A DNA stretch of 28,311 bases from an uncultured Eubacteriales bacterium. GTDB lineage: Bacteria > Bacillota > Clostridia > Oscillospirales > Acutalibacteraceae. The stretch lies in the NCBI GenBank assembly GCA_934488615.1, contig CAKSSJ010000029.1, forward strand, positions 1-28,311, read 5' to 3'. A program made the translations under genes and the position numbers. Below the pieces are notes generated by a model. That model saw nothing but the letters and a program-made list of their open reading frames with translations, did no database searches and was not told the origin of the DNA. This document shows, piece after piece, positions 21,784 to 28,311 of this stretch. The first letter of the stretch is position 1. Each line of letters begins with the position of its first letter.

Positions 21784-22974
21784 ATGGAAGCTCTTAACAA
21801 AAAGACCGTTGAGGATATTGACGTAAACGGCAAGAAGGTTCTTGTACGCTGCGACTTCAACGTTCCTCTCAAGGACGGCGTTATTACAAGCGACAAGCGT
21901 ATTGTTGCTTCGCTCCCGACAATCAAATATCTTATCGACCATAATGCAAAGGTTATCCTTTGCTCGCATCTCGGCAGACCCAAGGGCGAATTCAAGCCTG
22001 AGTTTTCTCTTGCTCCCGTTGCCGCTCGCCTTTCCGAGCTCCTCGGCAAGGAAGTTAAGATGGCAAAGGACGTTGTAGGCGAAAGTGCACAGTCGCTCGC
22101 CGCTTCGCTTCAGGACGGCGACGTAATGCTTCTCGAAAACGTTCGTTTCCACAAGGAGGAGACAAAGAACGATCCCGAATTCTCAAAGAAGCTTGCTTCT
22201 CTTGCAGATATCTTTGTAAACGATGCCTTCGGTTCTGCTCACAGAGCCCACAGCTCAACAACAGGTGTTGCCGACTATCTTCCCGCAGTCTGCGGATTCC
22301 TCATTCAGAAGGAAATCGAATTCATCGGCGGTGCCCTTGCTAACCCGAAGCGTCCGCTTGTTGCTATTCTCGGCGGCGCTAAGGTATCTGACAAGATCGG
22401 CGTTATAACCAATCTCCTCGACAAGTGCGACACAATTATTGTCGGCGGCGGTATGGCTTACACATTCATGAAGGCTCTCGGCTACAACATCGGTAATTCT
22501 CTTCTTGAGGAAGACAGAATCGAAGATGCTTTGAACATGATGAACACAGCTAAGGAGAAGGGTGTTAAGTTCCTTATTCCGGTTGACAATAAGGTAGGTA
22601 AAGAGTACAAGCCCGACACAGAGGCTATGATTATCGACAGTGATATCATTCCCGACGGCTGGATGGGTCTTGACATCGGTCCTAAGACACAGGCTCTCTT
22701 CGCTGACGCTATCAAGGGCAGCGGAACGGTAATCTGGAACGGACCTATGGGCGTTTCAGAGTGGGATAACTTCGCAGCAGGTACGATCGCTGTTGCAACT
22801 GCCGTTGCAGAATCAGGCGCTATCTCGATCATCGGCGGCGGCGACTCGGCCGCAGCTGTTCAGAAGCTCGGTTTTGCCGACAAGATGTCTCACATCTCAA
22901 CAGGCGGCGGTGCTTCTCTTGAATTCCTTGAGGGCAAGGAGCTTCCGGGCATCGTAGCTCTTAACGACAAATAA
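21784..22974 (+). CDS. pgk: Phosphoglycerate kinase
   Basis: A 396-aa glycolytic enzyme that transfers phosphate from 1,3-bisphosphoglycerate to ADP, giving 3-phosphoglycerate and ATP. Signatures are VLVRCDFNVPLKDG near the N-terminus, SHLGRPKG, VNDAFGSAHRAHSS, GGAKVSDKI and the nucleotide site GGGDSAAAV near residue 355. The length is standard. The ATG at 21784 is preceded by AAAGGAAG. tpiA follows 15 nt after the stop. Codon choice is strongly biased toward a small set (AAG, GTT, CTT/CTC, GGC), as expected for a highly expressed gene. Confidence 0.98.
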   Translation: MEALNKKTVEDIDVNGKKVLVRCDFNVPLKDGVITSDKRIVASLPTIKYLIDHNAKVILCSHLGRPKGEFKPEFSLAPVAARLSELLGKEVKMAKDVVGESAQSLAASLQDGDVMLLENVRFHKEETKNDPEFSKKLASLADIFVNDAFGSAHRAHSSTTGVADYLPAVCGFLIQKEIEFIGGALANPKRPLVAILGGAKVSDKIGVITNLLDKCDTIIVGGGMAYTFMKALGYNIGNSLLEEDRIEDALNMMNTAKEKGVKFLIPVDNKVGKEYKPDTEAMIIDSDIIPDGWMGLDIGPKTQALFADAIKGSGTVIWNGPMGVSEWDNFAAGTIAVATAVAESGAISIIGGGDSAAAVQKLGFADKMSHISTGGGASLEFLEGKELPGIVALNDK

Positions 22975-22989
22975 TCGGAGGTAATTAAA

Positions 22990-23757
22990 ATGAACAAATC
23001 ACTTCGCAAAGCAGTTATCGCAGGTAACTGGAAAATGAATAAAACCCCTGCAGAGACAACAGCTCTCATCAATGAGATCAAACCTCTCGTTACAGACGCA
23101 GATTGTGACGTAGTTTGCTGTGTACCTTATGTTGACCTTTTCGCAGCTCTTGAAGCAGCTAAGGGCTCAAACATCAAAATCGGCGCTGAGAACTGCCACT
23201 GGGCGGCAAGCGGCGCATTCACAGGTGAGGTTTCCGCTGAGATGCTCAAGGCTTGCGGCGTTGATATCGTTATCACAGGCCACAGCGAGAGAAGAACATA
23301 CTTCGGTGACACAGACGTTACAGTTCATGACCGCACAAGAGCAGCTCTTGACAACGGCATGACCGTTATTCTCTGCGTTGGTGAGTATCTTGAGCAGCGT
23401 GAGCAGAACATCACAATGGAGGTCGTTTCCTCTCAGGTTAAGATCGCTCTTGCAGGCGTAAGCAAGGAAGAGCTTGACAGAATCATCATCGCATATGAGC
23501 CGGTTTGGGCTATCGGAACAGGCAAGACTGCAACAGCCGATCAGGCTGAGGAGGTCTGCAAGGCTATCCGTGAGCTTATCGCCGAGCTTTATGACAAGGA
23601 AGCCGCTGACAAGTTTGTTGTTCAGTACGGCGGATCAATGAATGCCAAGAACGCAGACGAGCTTCTCGGCAAGGAGGATGTTGACGGCGGTCTTATCGGC
23701 GGCGCATCTCTCAAGGCTCCCGACTTTGCGGCTATTGTTAAGGCAGCAAGTAAATAA
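22990..23757 (+). CDS. tpiA: Triosephosphate isomerase
   Basis: A 255-aa enzyme interconverting dihydroxyacetone phosphate and glyceraldehyde-3-phosphate. Catalytic residues are visible: Lys15 in AGNWKMNKT, His98 in VITGHSERR and Glu170 in AYEPVWAIGTGKTA, followed by the closing loop. YGGSMNAKNADELL and DGGLIGGASLK make the phosphate-binding end. The ATG at 22990 has CGGAGGT with good spacing, 15 nt downstream of pgk, so both are read from one message. The codon bias is like that of pgk. Confidence 0.98.
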   Translation: MNKSLRKAVIAGNWKMNKTPAETTALINEIKPLVTDADCDVVCCVPYVDLFAALEAAKGSNIKIGAENCHWAASGAFTGEVSAEMLKACGVDIVITGHSERRTYFGDTDVTVHDRTRAALDNGMTVILCVGEYLEQREQNITMEVVSSQVKIALAGVSKEELDRIIIAYEPVWAIGTGKTATADQAEEVCKAIRELIAELYDKEAADKFVVQYGGSMNAKNADELLGKEDVDGGLIGGASLKAPDFAAIVKAASK

Positions 23758-23929
23758 TTTCTATCGGATATATTTTTCGCGGGACTGACGCATTTTGATG
23801 CAGAAAGCGTTTTCTTACACCAGCTGTATTCAGATACTGCGAGAGTGTAAAAAATGCTTAAAAGAGCCTCAGGCTCTTTGGTCTGCGCTGAATGCGGCAG
23901 TCCTCTGATTTTGAAAGTGGTGATTATAT
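23758..23929 (+). other. Structured intercistronic region between tpiA and gpmI
   Basis: This 172-bp gap is longer than others in the operon and holds two hairpins. One combines TTACAC/GTGTAA (23815-23820, 23845-23850) with an inner GCTGTAT/ATACTGC stem (23823-23829, 23834-23840). The second is AAAGAGCC-TCA-GGCTCTTT (23861-23868, 23872-23879). Neither is followed by a T-run, and no good promoter was found. They may act as processing or stability elements in a pgk-tpiA-gpmI message. A short frame starting at 23854 with CAECG is considered chance. Confidence 0.5.
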
Positions 23930-25453
23930 ATGAAAAGACCGGTTGTATTATGCATCATGGACGGCTTCGGAATCAATCCCGGCGCAAAGGGAAATGCAAT
24001 TGAAGCCGCAAATACTCCCAATCTTACCAGACTTTTTAAGGAAAACCCCTGCACTGCTATCGGCGCTTCGGGACTTGACGTAGGTCTCCCCGACGGTCAG
24101 ATGGGCAACAGTGAGGTCGGTCATACAAATATCGGCGCAGGCCGTGTTGTTTATCAGATGCTCGTTAAGATCTCAAAGTCCATTCAGGACGGCGATTTCT
24201 TTAAGAATGAGGCTCTGCTCAAGGCTTGCGAAAACTGCAAGAAGAACGGCACAGCCCTCCACCTTGTAGGACTTCTCTCCGACGGCGGCGTTCACAGCCA
24301 CATTGAGCACCTTTACGGCTTGCTTGAAATGGCAAAGCGTGAGGGTCTTGACAAGGTTTACGTTCATTGCATCATGGACGGACGTGACGTTTCCGTAACA
24401 TCGGGCGTCGGCTTTATCAAGGACGTTTACGCCAAGACAAAGGAGCTTGGAGTCGGTGAAATTGCAACGGTTATGGGTCGTTACTACGCTATGGACCGTG
24501 ACTTTGCTTGGGACAGAGTTGAGAAGGCTTATGCCGCAATGGTTTACGGCGAGGGAATTCAGGCAGACTGCGCAGTTGACAGCATGAACGAATCCTATGC
24601 AAACGGAGTTACGGACGAGTTCATCGTTCCGACCGTTATCAATAAGAACGGCATGATCAAGGCAAATGACAGCGTTGTATTCTTCAACTTCCGTCCCGAC
24701 CGTGCAAGACAGATCACAAGAACCTTCGTTGACGAGAAGTTTGACGGCTTTGAGAGAAAGAACGGCTTCTTCCCGCTCACATACGTTTGCATGACTCAGT
24801 ACGACGAGACAATGCCGAACGTAAGCGTTGCCTTCCCGCCTGAGGAGCTTAAAATGACTATGGGCGAGTATCTTGCTTCACAGGGCAAAACTCAGCTCAG
24901 AATCGCCGAGACACAGAAATATGCTCACGTTACATTCTTCTTCAACGGCGGCGAGGAAAAGACCTTTGAGGGTGAGGACAGAATTCTTATCCACTCCCCC
25001 GATGTTCCGACCTTCGATCTCAAGCCCGAGATGAGCGCATACGAGGTTTGCGACGCAGTGTGCGAGCAGATCAAGTCCGACAAGTATGACGTTATTATCC
25101 TCAACTTTGCTAACTGCGACATGGTCGGTCACACAGGCGTATTTGAGGCGGCTGTCAAGGCTGTTGAGGCCGTTGACGAGTGCGTAGGCAGAGTTTGCGA
25201 CGCAGCTCTCAGCATGGGCGGCGCAGTTCTCATCACTGCCGACCACGGCAACGCGGACAAGATGATCGGCGACGACGGCAAGCCGTTCACACCGCATTCA
25301 ACCAATCCCGTTCCGCTCTGCGTTGTAGGCTATGACTGCGAGCTTAAGGAAACAGGCAAGCTCTGCGACCTCGCTCCGACAATGCTCCAGATCATGGATC
25401 TTCCTCAGCCTAAGGAAATGACGGGCGAATCAATGATAAAGTCGGTTAAATAA
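23930..25453 (+). CDS. gpmI: 2,3-bisphosphoglycerate-independent phosphoglycerate mutase
   Basis: A 507-aa manganese-dependent enzyme converting 3-phosphoglycerate to 2-phosphoglycerate. Asp11 in CIMDGFG and the phosphoserine Ser61 in QMGNSEVGHTNIGAGR begin the bimetal site. NFRPDRARQITR in the middle, NCDMVGHTG and ITADHGNAD complete it. The length is standard for iPGM. The ATG at 23930 has AAAGTGGTG upstream, a moderate ribosome binding site. It is the third gene of a lower-glycolysis run; gap and eno are not in the window. A strong terminator follows. Confidence 0.98.
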   Translation: MKRPVVLCIMDGFGINPGAKGNAIEAANTPNLTRLFKENPCTAIGASGLDVGLPDGQMGNSEVGHTNIGAGRVVYQMLVKISKSIQDGDFFKNEALLKACENCKKNGTALHLVGLLSDGGVHSHIEHLYGLLEMAKREGLDKVYVHCIMDGRDVSVTSGVGFIKDVYAKTKELGVGEIATVMGRYYAMDRDFAWDRVEKAYAAMVYGEGIQADCAVDSMNESYANGVTDEFIVPTVINKNGMIKANDSVVFFNFRPDRARQITRTFVDEKFDGFERKNGFFPLTYVCMTQYDETMPNVSVAFPPEELKMTMGEYLASQGKTQLRIAETQKYAHVTFFFNGGEEKTFEGEDRILIHSPDVPTFDLKPEMSAYEVCDAVCEQIKSDKYDVIILNFANCDMVGHTGVFEAAVKAVEAVDECVGRVCDAALSMGGAVLITADHGNADKMIGDDGKPFTPHSTNPVPLCVVGYDCELKETGKLCDLAPTMLQIMDLPQPKEMTGESMIKSVK

Positions 25454-25468
25454 GCTATTTATAAAATC

Positions 25469-25504
25469 AACAGTCCTTTACCTCGGTAAGGGGCTGTTTT
25501 TTCT
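25469..25504 (+). terminator. Intrinsic terminator of the pgk-tpiA-gpmI run
   Basis: A stem of up to 14 bp with two G-U pairs (25469-25482 with 25485-25498) and a tight loop around CCTCGG is followed by TTTTTTC. Confidence 0.88.
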
Positions 25505-25513
25505 TCCGACTTC

Positions 25514-25542
25514 TTGTCATTTCCCCGTTGCTGTGATATAAT
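25514..25542 (+). promoter_or_regulatory. Predicted sigma-A promoter of the two-component system
   Basis: TTGTCA (25514-25519), 17-bp spacer, TATAAT (25537-25542), with TG one base before the -10 box (extended). The leader to the ATG at 25571 is only about 22 nt. Confidence 0.8.
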
Positions 25543-25570
25543 ATTCACAATGAATTTACGGAGGTAGTCT

Positions 25571-26242
25571 ATGTATAAGCTTTTTATAGTTGAGGACGAT
25601 TCGGGCATTGCGAGCGGGATCAAGGAGCAGACCGAGGCATGGGGCTTTGAAGCCCGCACGGTTGAAAATTTCCGCAATGTTCTTGCCGAATTCAGCGAAT
25701 TTCAGCCGCACATCGTCCTGCTTGACATAATGCTCCCGTTTTTTAACGGTTATCACTGGTGCAGTGAGATACGAAAAATTTCAAAGGTGCCGATCATCTT
25801 TATTTCCTCTGCTTCCGACAATATGAATATTGTTATGGCTATGAACATGGGCGCGGACGATTTTATCGCAAAGCCCTTTGACGAGAATGTTCTGACAGCC
25901 AAAATACAGGCTCTTCTGCGCAGGACCTACGACTTCGGCTCGACCGTTCCCGTTATTGAACACCGCGGAGCTATCCTCAACACAGGTGACGGCACGCTGA
26001 CCTTCGGCAATGAGCAGATCTCACTTTCGAAGAACGAATTCAAAATCCTGCAATGCCTTATGGAGAACAAGGGCAAGATCGTCAGCCGTGAAAAGCTGAT
26101 GGAAAAGCTCTGGAAAACAGACATTTTCGTTGACGAAAACACGCTGACCGTAAACATCAACAGGTTGAGGAAAAAGCTCGATGCCGCAGGGCTCGAAAGC
26201 TTTATCACGACCAAATTCGGAATGGGATATATTATTGAATAA
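25571..26242 (+). CDS. OmpR/PhoB-family response regulator (BceR/GraR-like)
   Basis: A 223-aa DNA-binding regulator. The receiver domain (about 1-115) shows the acidic pocket ED at 8-9, the phospho-acceptor Asp52 in LLDIMLP and the conserved Lys101 in AKPFDE. The winged-helix domain (about 130-223) shows LSKNEFKILQCLMENKGKI, then VDENTLTVNINRLRKKL as the recognition helix and FGMGYIIE at the end. This pattern is closest to the BceR/GraR class that controls antimicrobial-peptide detoxification transporters. The ATG at 25571 has ACGGAGGT 7 nt upstream. The histidine kinase gene starts 10 nt after the stop. Confidence 0.93.
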   Translation: MYKLFIVEDDSGIASGIKEQTEAWGFEARTVENFRNVLAEFSEFQPHIVLLDIMLPFFNGYHWCSEIRKISKVPIIFISSASDNMNIVMAMNMGADDFIAKPFDENVLTAKIQALLRRTYDFGSTVPVIEHRGAILNTGDGTLTFGNEQISLSKNEFKILQCLMENKGKIVSREKLMEKLWKTDIFVDENTLTVNINRLRKKLDAAGLESFITTKFGMGYIIE

Positions 26243-26252
26243 AGGTGTTTTT

Positions 26253-27239
26253 ATGAGGCTTTTTAAAGATTACCTGAAGCAAAACCTTAAGGGTATACTT
26301 CTTTTTTTCATATTCTGCATTGTCTTTACGATTGTTTTTATTCTTTACGGAATTACTGTTCGGGCGATCCTCTACCCTGCCGCTTTATGCCTGATAATCG
26401 GGCTGATGTTTTTCCTGCAGGATTTCCGTCAGGTGAGGAAAAAGCACGAAAAGCTTTGCGAAATTCAGCGGCTTACCTCCGCAATGATAGACACATTGCC
26501 CAATATAAAAAGCATTGACGATGCGGATTATCAAAACCTTATAAAAAATCTGACCAAAGAGGTCTCCGACCTTGAATACAACAGCTCGATAAAATACATG
26601 GACATGATCGACTATTACACCGTCTGGGCGCACCAGATAAAAACGCCGATCGCGTCAATGCATATTACGCTTCAGGGTGAGGACTCTCCCCTGTCCCGCC
26701 GTCTTAGCACTCAGCTTTTCCGCATTGAGCAATATGTTGACATGGTGCTGGCTTTCCTGCGCGTTGATTCAACCTCGACCGACTATGTTTTCAAGAGCCA
26801 TAGCCTTGATGACATTCTCAGAGAAACCGTCAAGCATTTCTCCACGGAGTTTATTGAAAAGAAGATAAAACTTGAATATACCCCGATTGATAAAATGCTG
26901 ATAACCGATGAAAAATGGCTCCTGTTTGTCATTGAACAGCTGCTTTCAAATGCGCTTAAATATACGCGTGAGGGCAGTGTTAAAATCTATATGCACGGTG
27001 AATCGCTGTGCATTGAGGATACGGGAATAGGCATTGCGCCCGAGGATCTGCCGCGAATCTTTGAAAAGGGCTACACAGGCGGCAACGGCAGAATCAATTC
27101 AAAGGCGAGCGGTCTGGGGCTTTACCTTTGCAAGCGAGTTTGCGATAATCTCGGAATCGGCATAACCGCACGTTCGGAAATCGACAAGGGAACGGTTATT
27201 TTGCTGAACCTTGAACAGTATGAAATCAAACCGGAATAA
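26253..27239 (+). CDS. Intramembrane-sensing histidine kinase (BceS-like)
   Basis: A 328-aa sensor kinase. Two transmembrane helices (about 13-33 and 37-56) are joined by a loop of only a few residues, so there is no extracellular sensor domain, the mark of intramembrane-sensing kinases. The phospho-acceptor box reads WAHQIKTPI (His127). The catalytic domain shows the N-box EQLLSNALKYT, the G1 box EDTGIGIAPEDLPRIFEKG and SGLGLYLCKRVC. Such kinases normally sense through a partner BceAB-type ABC transporter, which is absent next to it. The ATG at 26253 has AAAGGTG 6 nt upstream and was preferred to an upstream start at 26181 that lies inside the regulator gene. Confidence 0.93.
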   Translation: MRLFKDYLKQNLKGILLFFIFCIVFTIVFILYGITVRAILYPAALCLIIGLMFFLQDFRQVRKKHEKLCEIQRLTSAMIDTLPNIKSIDDADYQNLIKNLTKEVSDLEYNSSIKYMDMIDYYTVWAHQIKTPIASMHITLQGEDSPLSRRLSTQLFRIEQYVDMVLAFLRVDSTSTDYVFKSHSLDDILRETVKHFSTEFIEKKIKLEYTPIDKMLITDEKWLLFVIEQLLSNALKYTREGSVKIYMHGESLCIEDTGIGIAPEDLPRIFEKGYTGGNGRINSKASGLGLYLCKRVCDNLGIGITARSEIDKGTVILLNLEQYEIKPE

Positions 27240-27243
27240 GCTC

Positions 27244-27280
27244 AGGGCAATACCGTGCACAAAATGTTCGGTATTGCCCT
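27244..27280. other. Perfect hairpin after the histidine kinase gene
   Basis: A 12-bp perfect stem (AGGGCAATACCG at 27244-27255 with its complement at 27269-27280) encloses a 13-nt loop. No T-run follows on either strand, so it is not a standard intrinsic terminator, although it lies 5 bp after the kinase stop. GGCAATACC also forms one arm of the serC leader hairpin. Confidence 0.6.
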
Positions 27281-27299
27281 AAAAATATCCCATAAGTTA

Positions 27300-27328
27300 T
27301 TGAAATAAAAAAACAAAAATGATATAAT
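27300..27328 (+). promoter_or_regulatory. Predicted sigma-A promoter of the alpha-mannosidase gene
   Basis: TTGAAA (27300-27305), 17-bp A-rich spacer ending TGA, TATAAT (27323-27328), an extended -10 promoter. The start codon is at 27380. Confidence 0.75.
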
Positions 27329-27379
27329 AAATTGGTTTTTATATTTAACCGTCAAAATGGAAAATAAGGAGCTGACAAA

Positions 27380-28311
27380 ATGGCAGAAAATGAGAAAAAG
27401 ACCGTACCTTCCGTTGAAGGCATGGAAGCTCATATCGACACATGGCGAGACATTATCAAAAACAAGCAGAGAGGCATTTTTGCCTTTGACGAGCTTGCTG
27501 AGATCAAGCTTAAGGCACTCAAAAAGAGAATTTACACGGACTTTGAGGACACCGCTCCCTGGAAGATGCGCGAGTGCATCTATAAGGATATCGGCGACTA
27601 CGAGTATCTCTACGACGGCTGGAAGGATCTTAACGTCGGCGGCTACTGGGGCGGCAACGGACTCAGCTCGTTCTTCAAGAATAAGATCACGATTCCCGAA
27701 CGCTTCGAGGGCAAGAAGGTCACACTTTACGTTTACTTCGGTGGCGACTCTCTCGTTTCCGTAAACGGCGTACCTTTCCAGGGTCTTGACCCGTTCCGTA
27801 ACGCAGTTGTTCTTACAGACTGCGCTAAAGCGGGCGATACATATGATATCGACATCGAATCCTACTTCGTATGGCACTCAAACGAAAGCTCGCTTAAAAA
27901 GCTGGAGTGTTCATTCATCGCAACAACAGACGATGAGATCAACGAAATTTACTGGGATTTGAAAGCAGTTTACAACGCACTCTTTATGCCGGGCATGGGC
28001 AACGACTACGCTACCCTTATCCGCGAATCGCTCAAAGAGGCTTTCCAGTATGTTGACTTTGACGAGCCCGATTTTGACGTATTCAAGGCTAAGCTGAGAA
28101 TGTGCAAAAAGGTTCTCTATGACAAAGTTTACAACAACCCGAACTACAAGTGCATGGGCAAGCTCGACCTTATCGGTAACTCCCACCTCGACATGGTTTA
28201 TATGTGGGCATACAAGGAGTTCGTCCGTAAGGTTGGCCGTACTCACGCAACAATGCTTCGTCTTATGGAGCAGTACCCCGACTTCATCTTCTCTCAGAGC
28301 CAGGCAGGTAT
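27380..28311 (+). CDS. Alpha-mannosidase (glycoside hydrolase family 38), N-terminal part
   Basis: The first 310 codons of a gene that runs off the window. GH38 enzymes cleave alpha-mannosides and are often large (about 1000 residues). The N-terminal region contains a beta-rich segment (GKKVTLYVYFGGDSLVSVNG, about 111-130) typical of the domain before the catalytic barrel. The barrel then starts with IGNSHLDMVYMWAYKE and FVRKVGRTHATMLRLM, where His269 and Asp271 match the zinc-binding HxD pair of GH38. No signal peptide is visible, so it is probably cytoplasmic and acts on imported mannose oligosaccharides. The ATG at 27380 has AAGGAG about 8 nt upstream. The catalytic nucleophile lies beyond the window. 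Confidence 0.88.
   Translation, partial: MAENEKKTVPSVEGMEAHIDTWRDIIKNKQRGIFAFDELAEIKLKALKKRIYTDFEDTAPWKMRECIYKDIGDYEYLYDGWKDLNVGGYWGGNGLSSFFKNKITIPERFEGKKVTLYVYFGGDSLVSVNGVPFQGLDPFRNAVVLTDCAKAGDTYDIDIESYFVWHSNESSLKKLECSFIATTDDEINEIYWDLKAVYNALFMPGMGNDYATLIRESLKEAFQYVDFDEPDFDVFKAKLRMCKKVLYDKVYNNPNYKCMGKLDLIGNSHLDMVYMWAYKEFVRKVGRTHATMLRLMEQYPDFIFSQSQAG

Noticed and set aside
23854..23929. Short frame starting MLKRASGSLVCAECG, resembling half a zinc ribbon
   Set aside because: Its start lacks a convincing ribosome binding site, it overlaps a hairpin, and it runs out of frame into gpmI; only one CxxC is present.
1..28311. CRISPR array, rRNA, phage or transposase genes
   Set aside because: No regularly spaced repeats, rRNA-like sequence or recognisable phage or transposase proteins were seen in the six-frame reading.

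Overview
The window reads as chromosomal DNA of an anaerobic, low-to-mid GC Gram-positive bacterium, most likely a gut Clostridia of the Ruminococcaceae/Oscillospirales type. That placement is inference from gene content and signals. Nearly every gene has a strong AGGAGG-type ribosome binding site, and several promoters are near-consensus sigma-A. The families also fit: a TM1266-type [FeFe]-hydrogenase regulator, a cysteine-rich KTR protein, an intramembrane-sensing histidine kinase, Pdp, KtrAB and a fermentative D-lactate dehydrogenase. No phage, transposase, CRISPR array or rRNA was seen.

Layout. 1-417 (-): start of dapF, behind a leader holding a terminator-like hairpin. 675-932 (+): hydrogenase-system regulator. 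988-2448 (-): PutP-type Na+/solute symporter. 2701-6403 (-): a TetR-controlled six-gene cluster (TetR, cysteine-rich KTR protein, DUF998 membrane protein, unknown four-helix membrane protein, ABC ATPase, ABC permease), with a TetR-like operator over the transcription start. 6591-6675 (+): tRNA-Leu(UAG). 6877-11837 (+): two potassium uptake systems in a row, KtrB-KtrA and TrkA-TrkH. 11838-12286: a terminator and a gene-free stretch with a GC-rich palindromic element. 12287-12538 (-): small unknown membrane protein. 12673-17199 (-): a tight five-gene run (DUF1003, DUF4186, an AT-rich polytopic membrane protein, pyrimidine-nucleoside phosphorylase, D-lactate dehydrogenase). 17328-18122 (+): SDR oxidoreductase. 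18226-19038 (-): alkaline-phosphatase-superfamily protein. 19144-21476 (-): serC-serA. 21784-25453 (+): pgk-tpiA-gpmI. 25571-27239 (+): two-component system. 27380-end (+): start of a GH38 alpha-mannosidase.

How the genes fit together. The serine branch (serC-serA, which consumes 3-phosphoglycerate) and the lower glycolysis genes (pgk-tpiA-gpmI, which make and use it) diverge from one 307-bp region, each with its own promoter. Lactate dehydrogenase and the hydrogenase regulator point to fermentative redox disposal. KtrAB and TrkAH give two nucleotide-gated potassium uptake routes.

Most of the window is ordinary housekeeping. The parts least explained by known biology are the TetR/KTR/DUF998/ABC cluster, several structured leaders (dapF, ktrB, KTR-DUF998 junction, serC), the unknown small membrane protein, and palindromic intergenic elements at about 12.06-12.18 kb and 20.29-20.38 kb.
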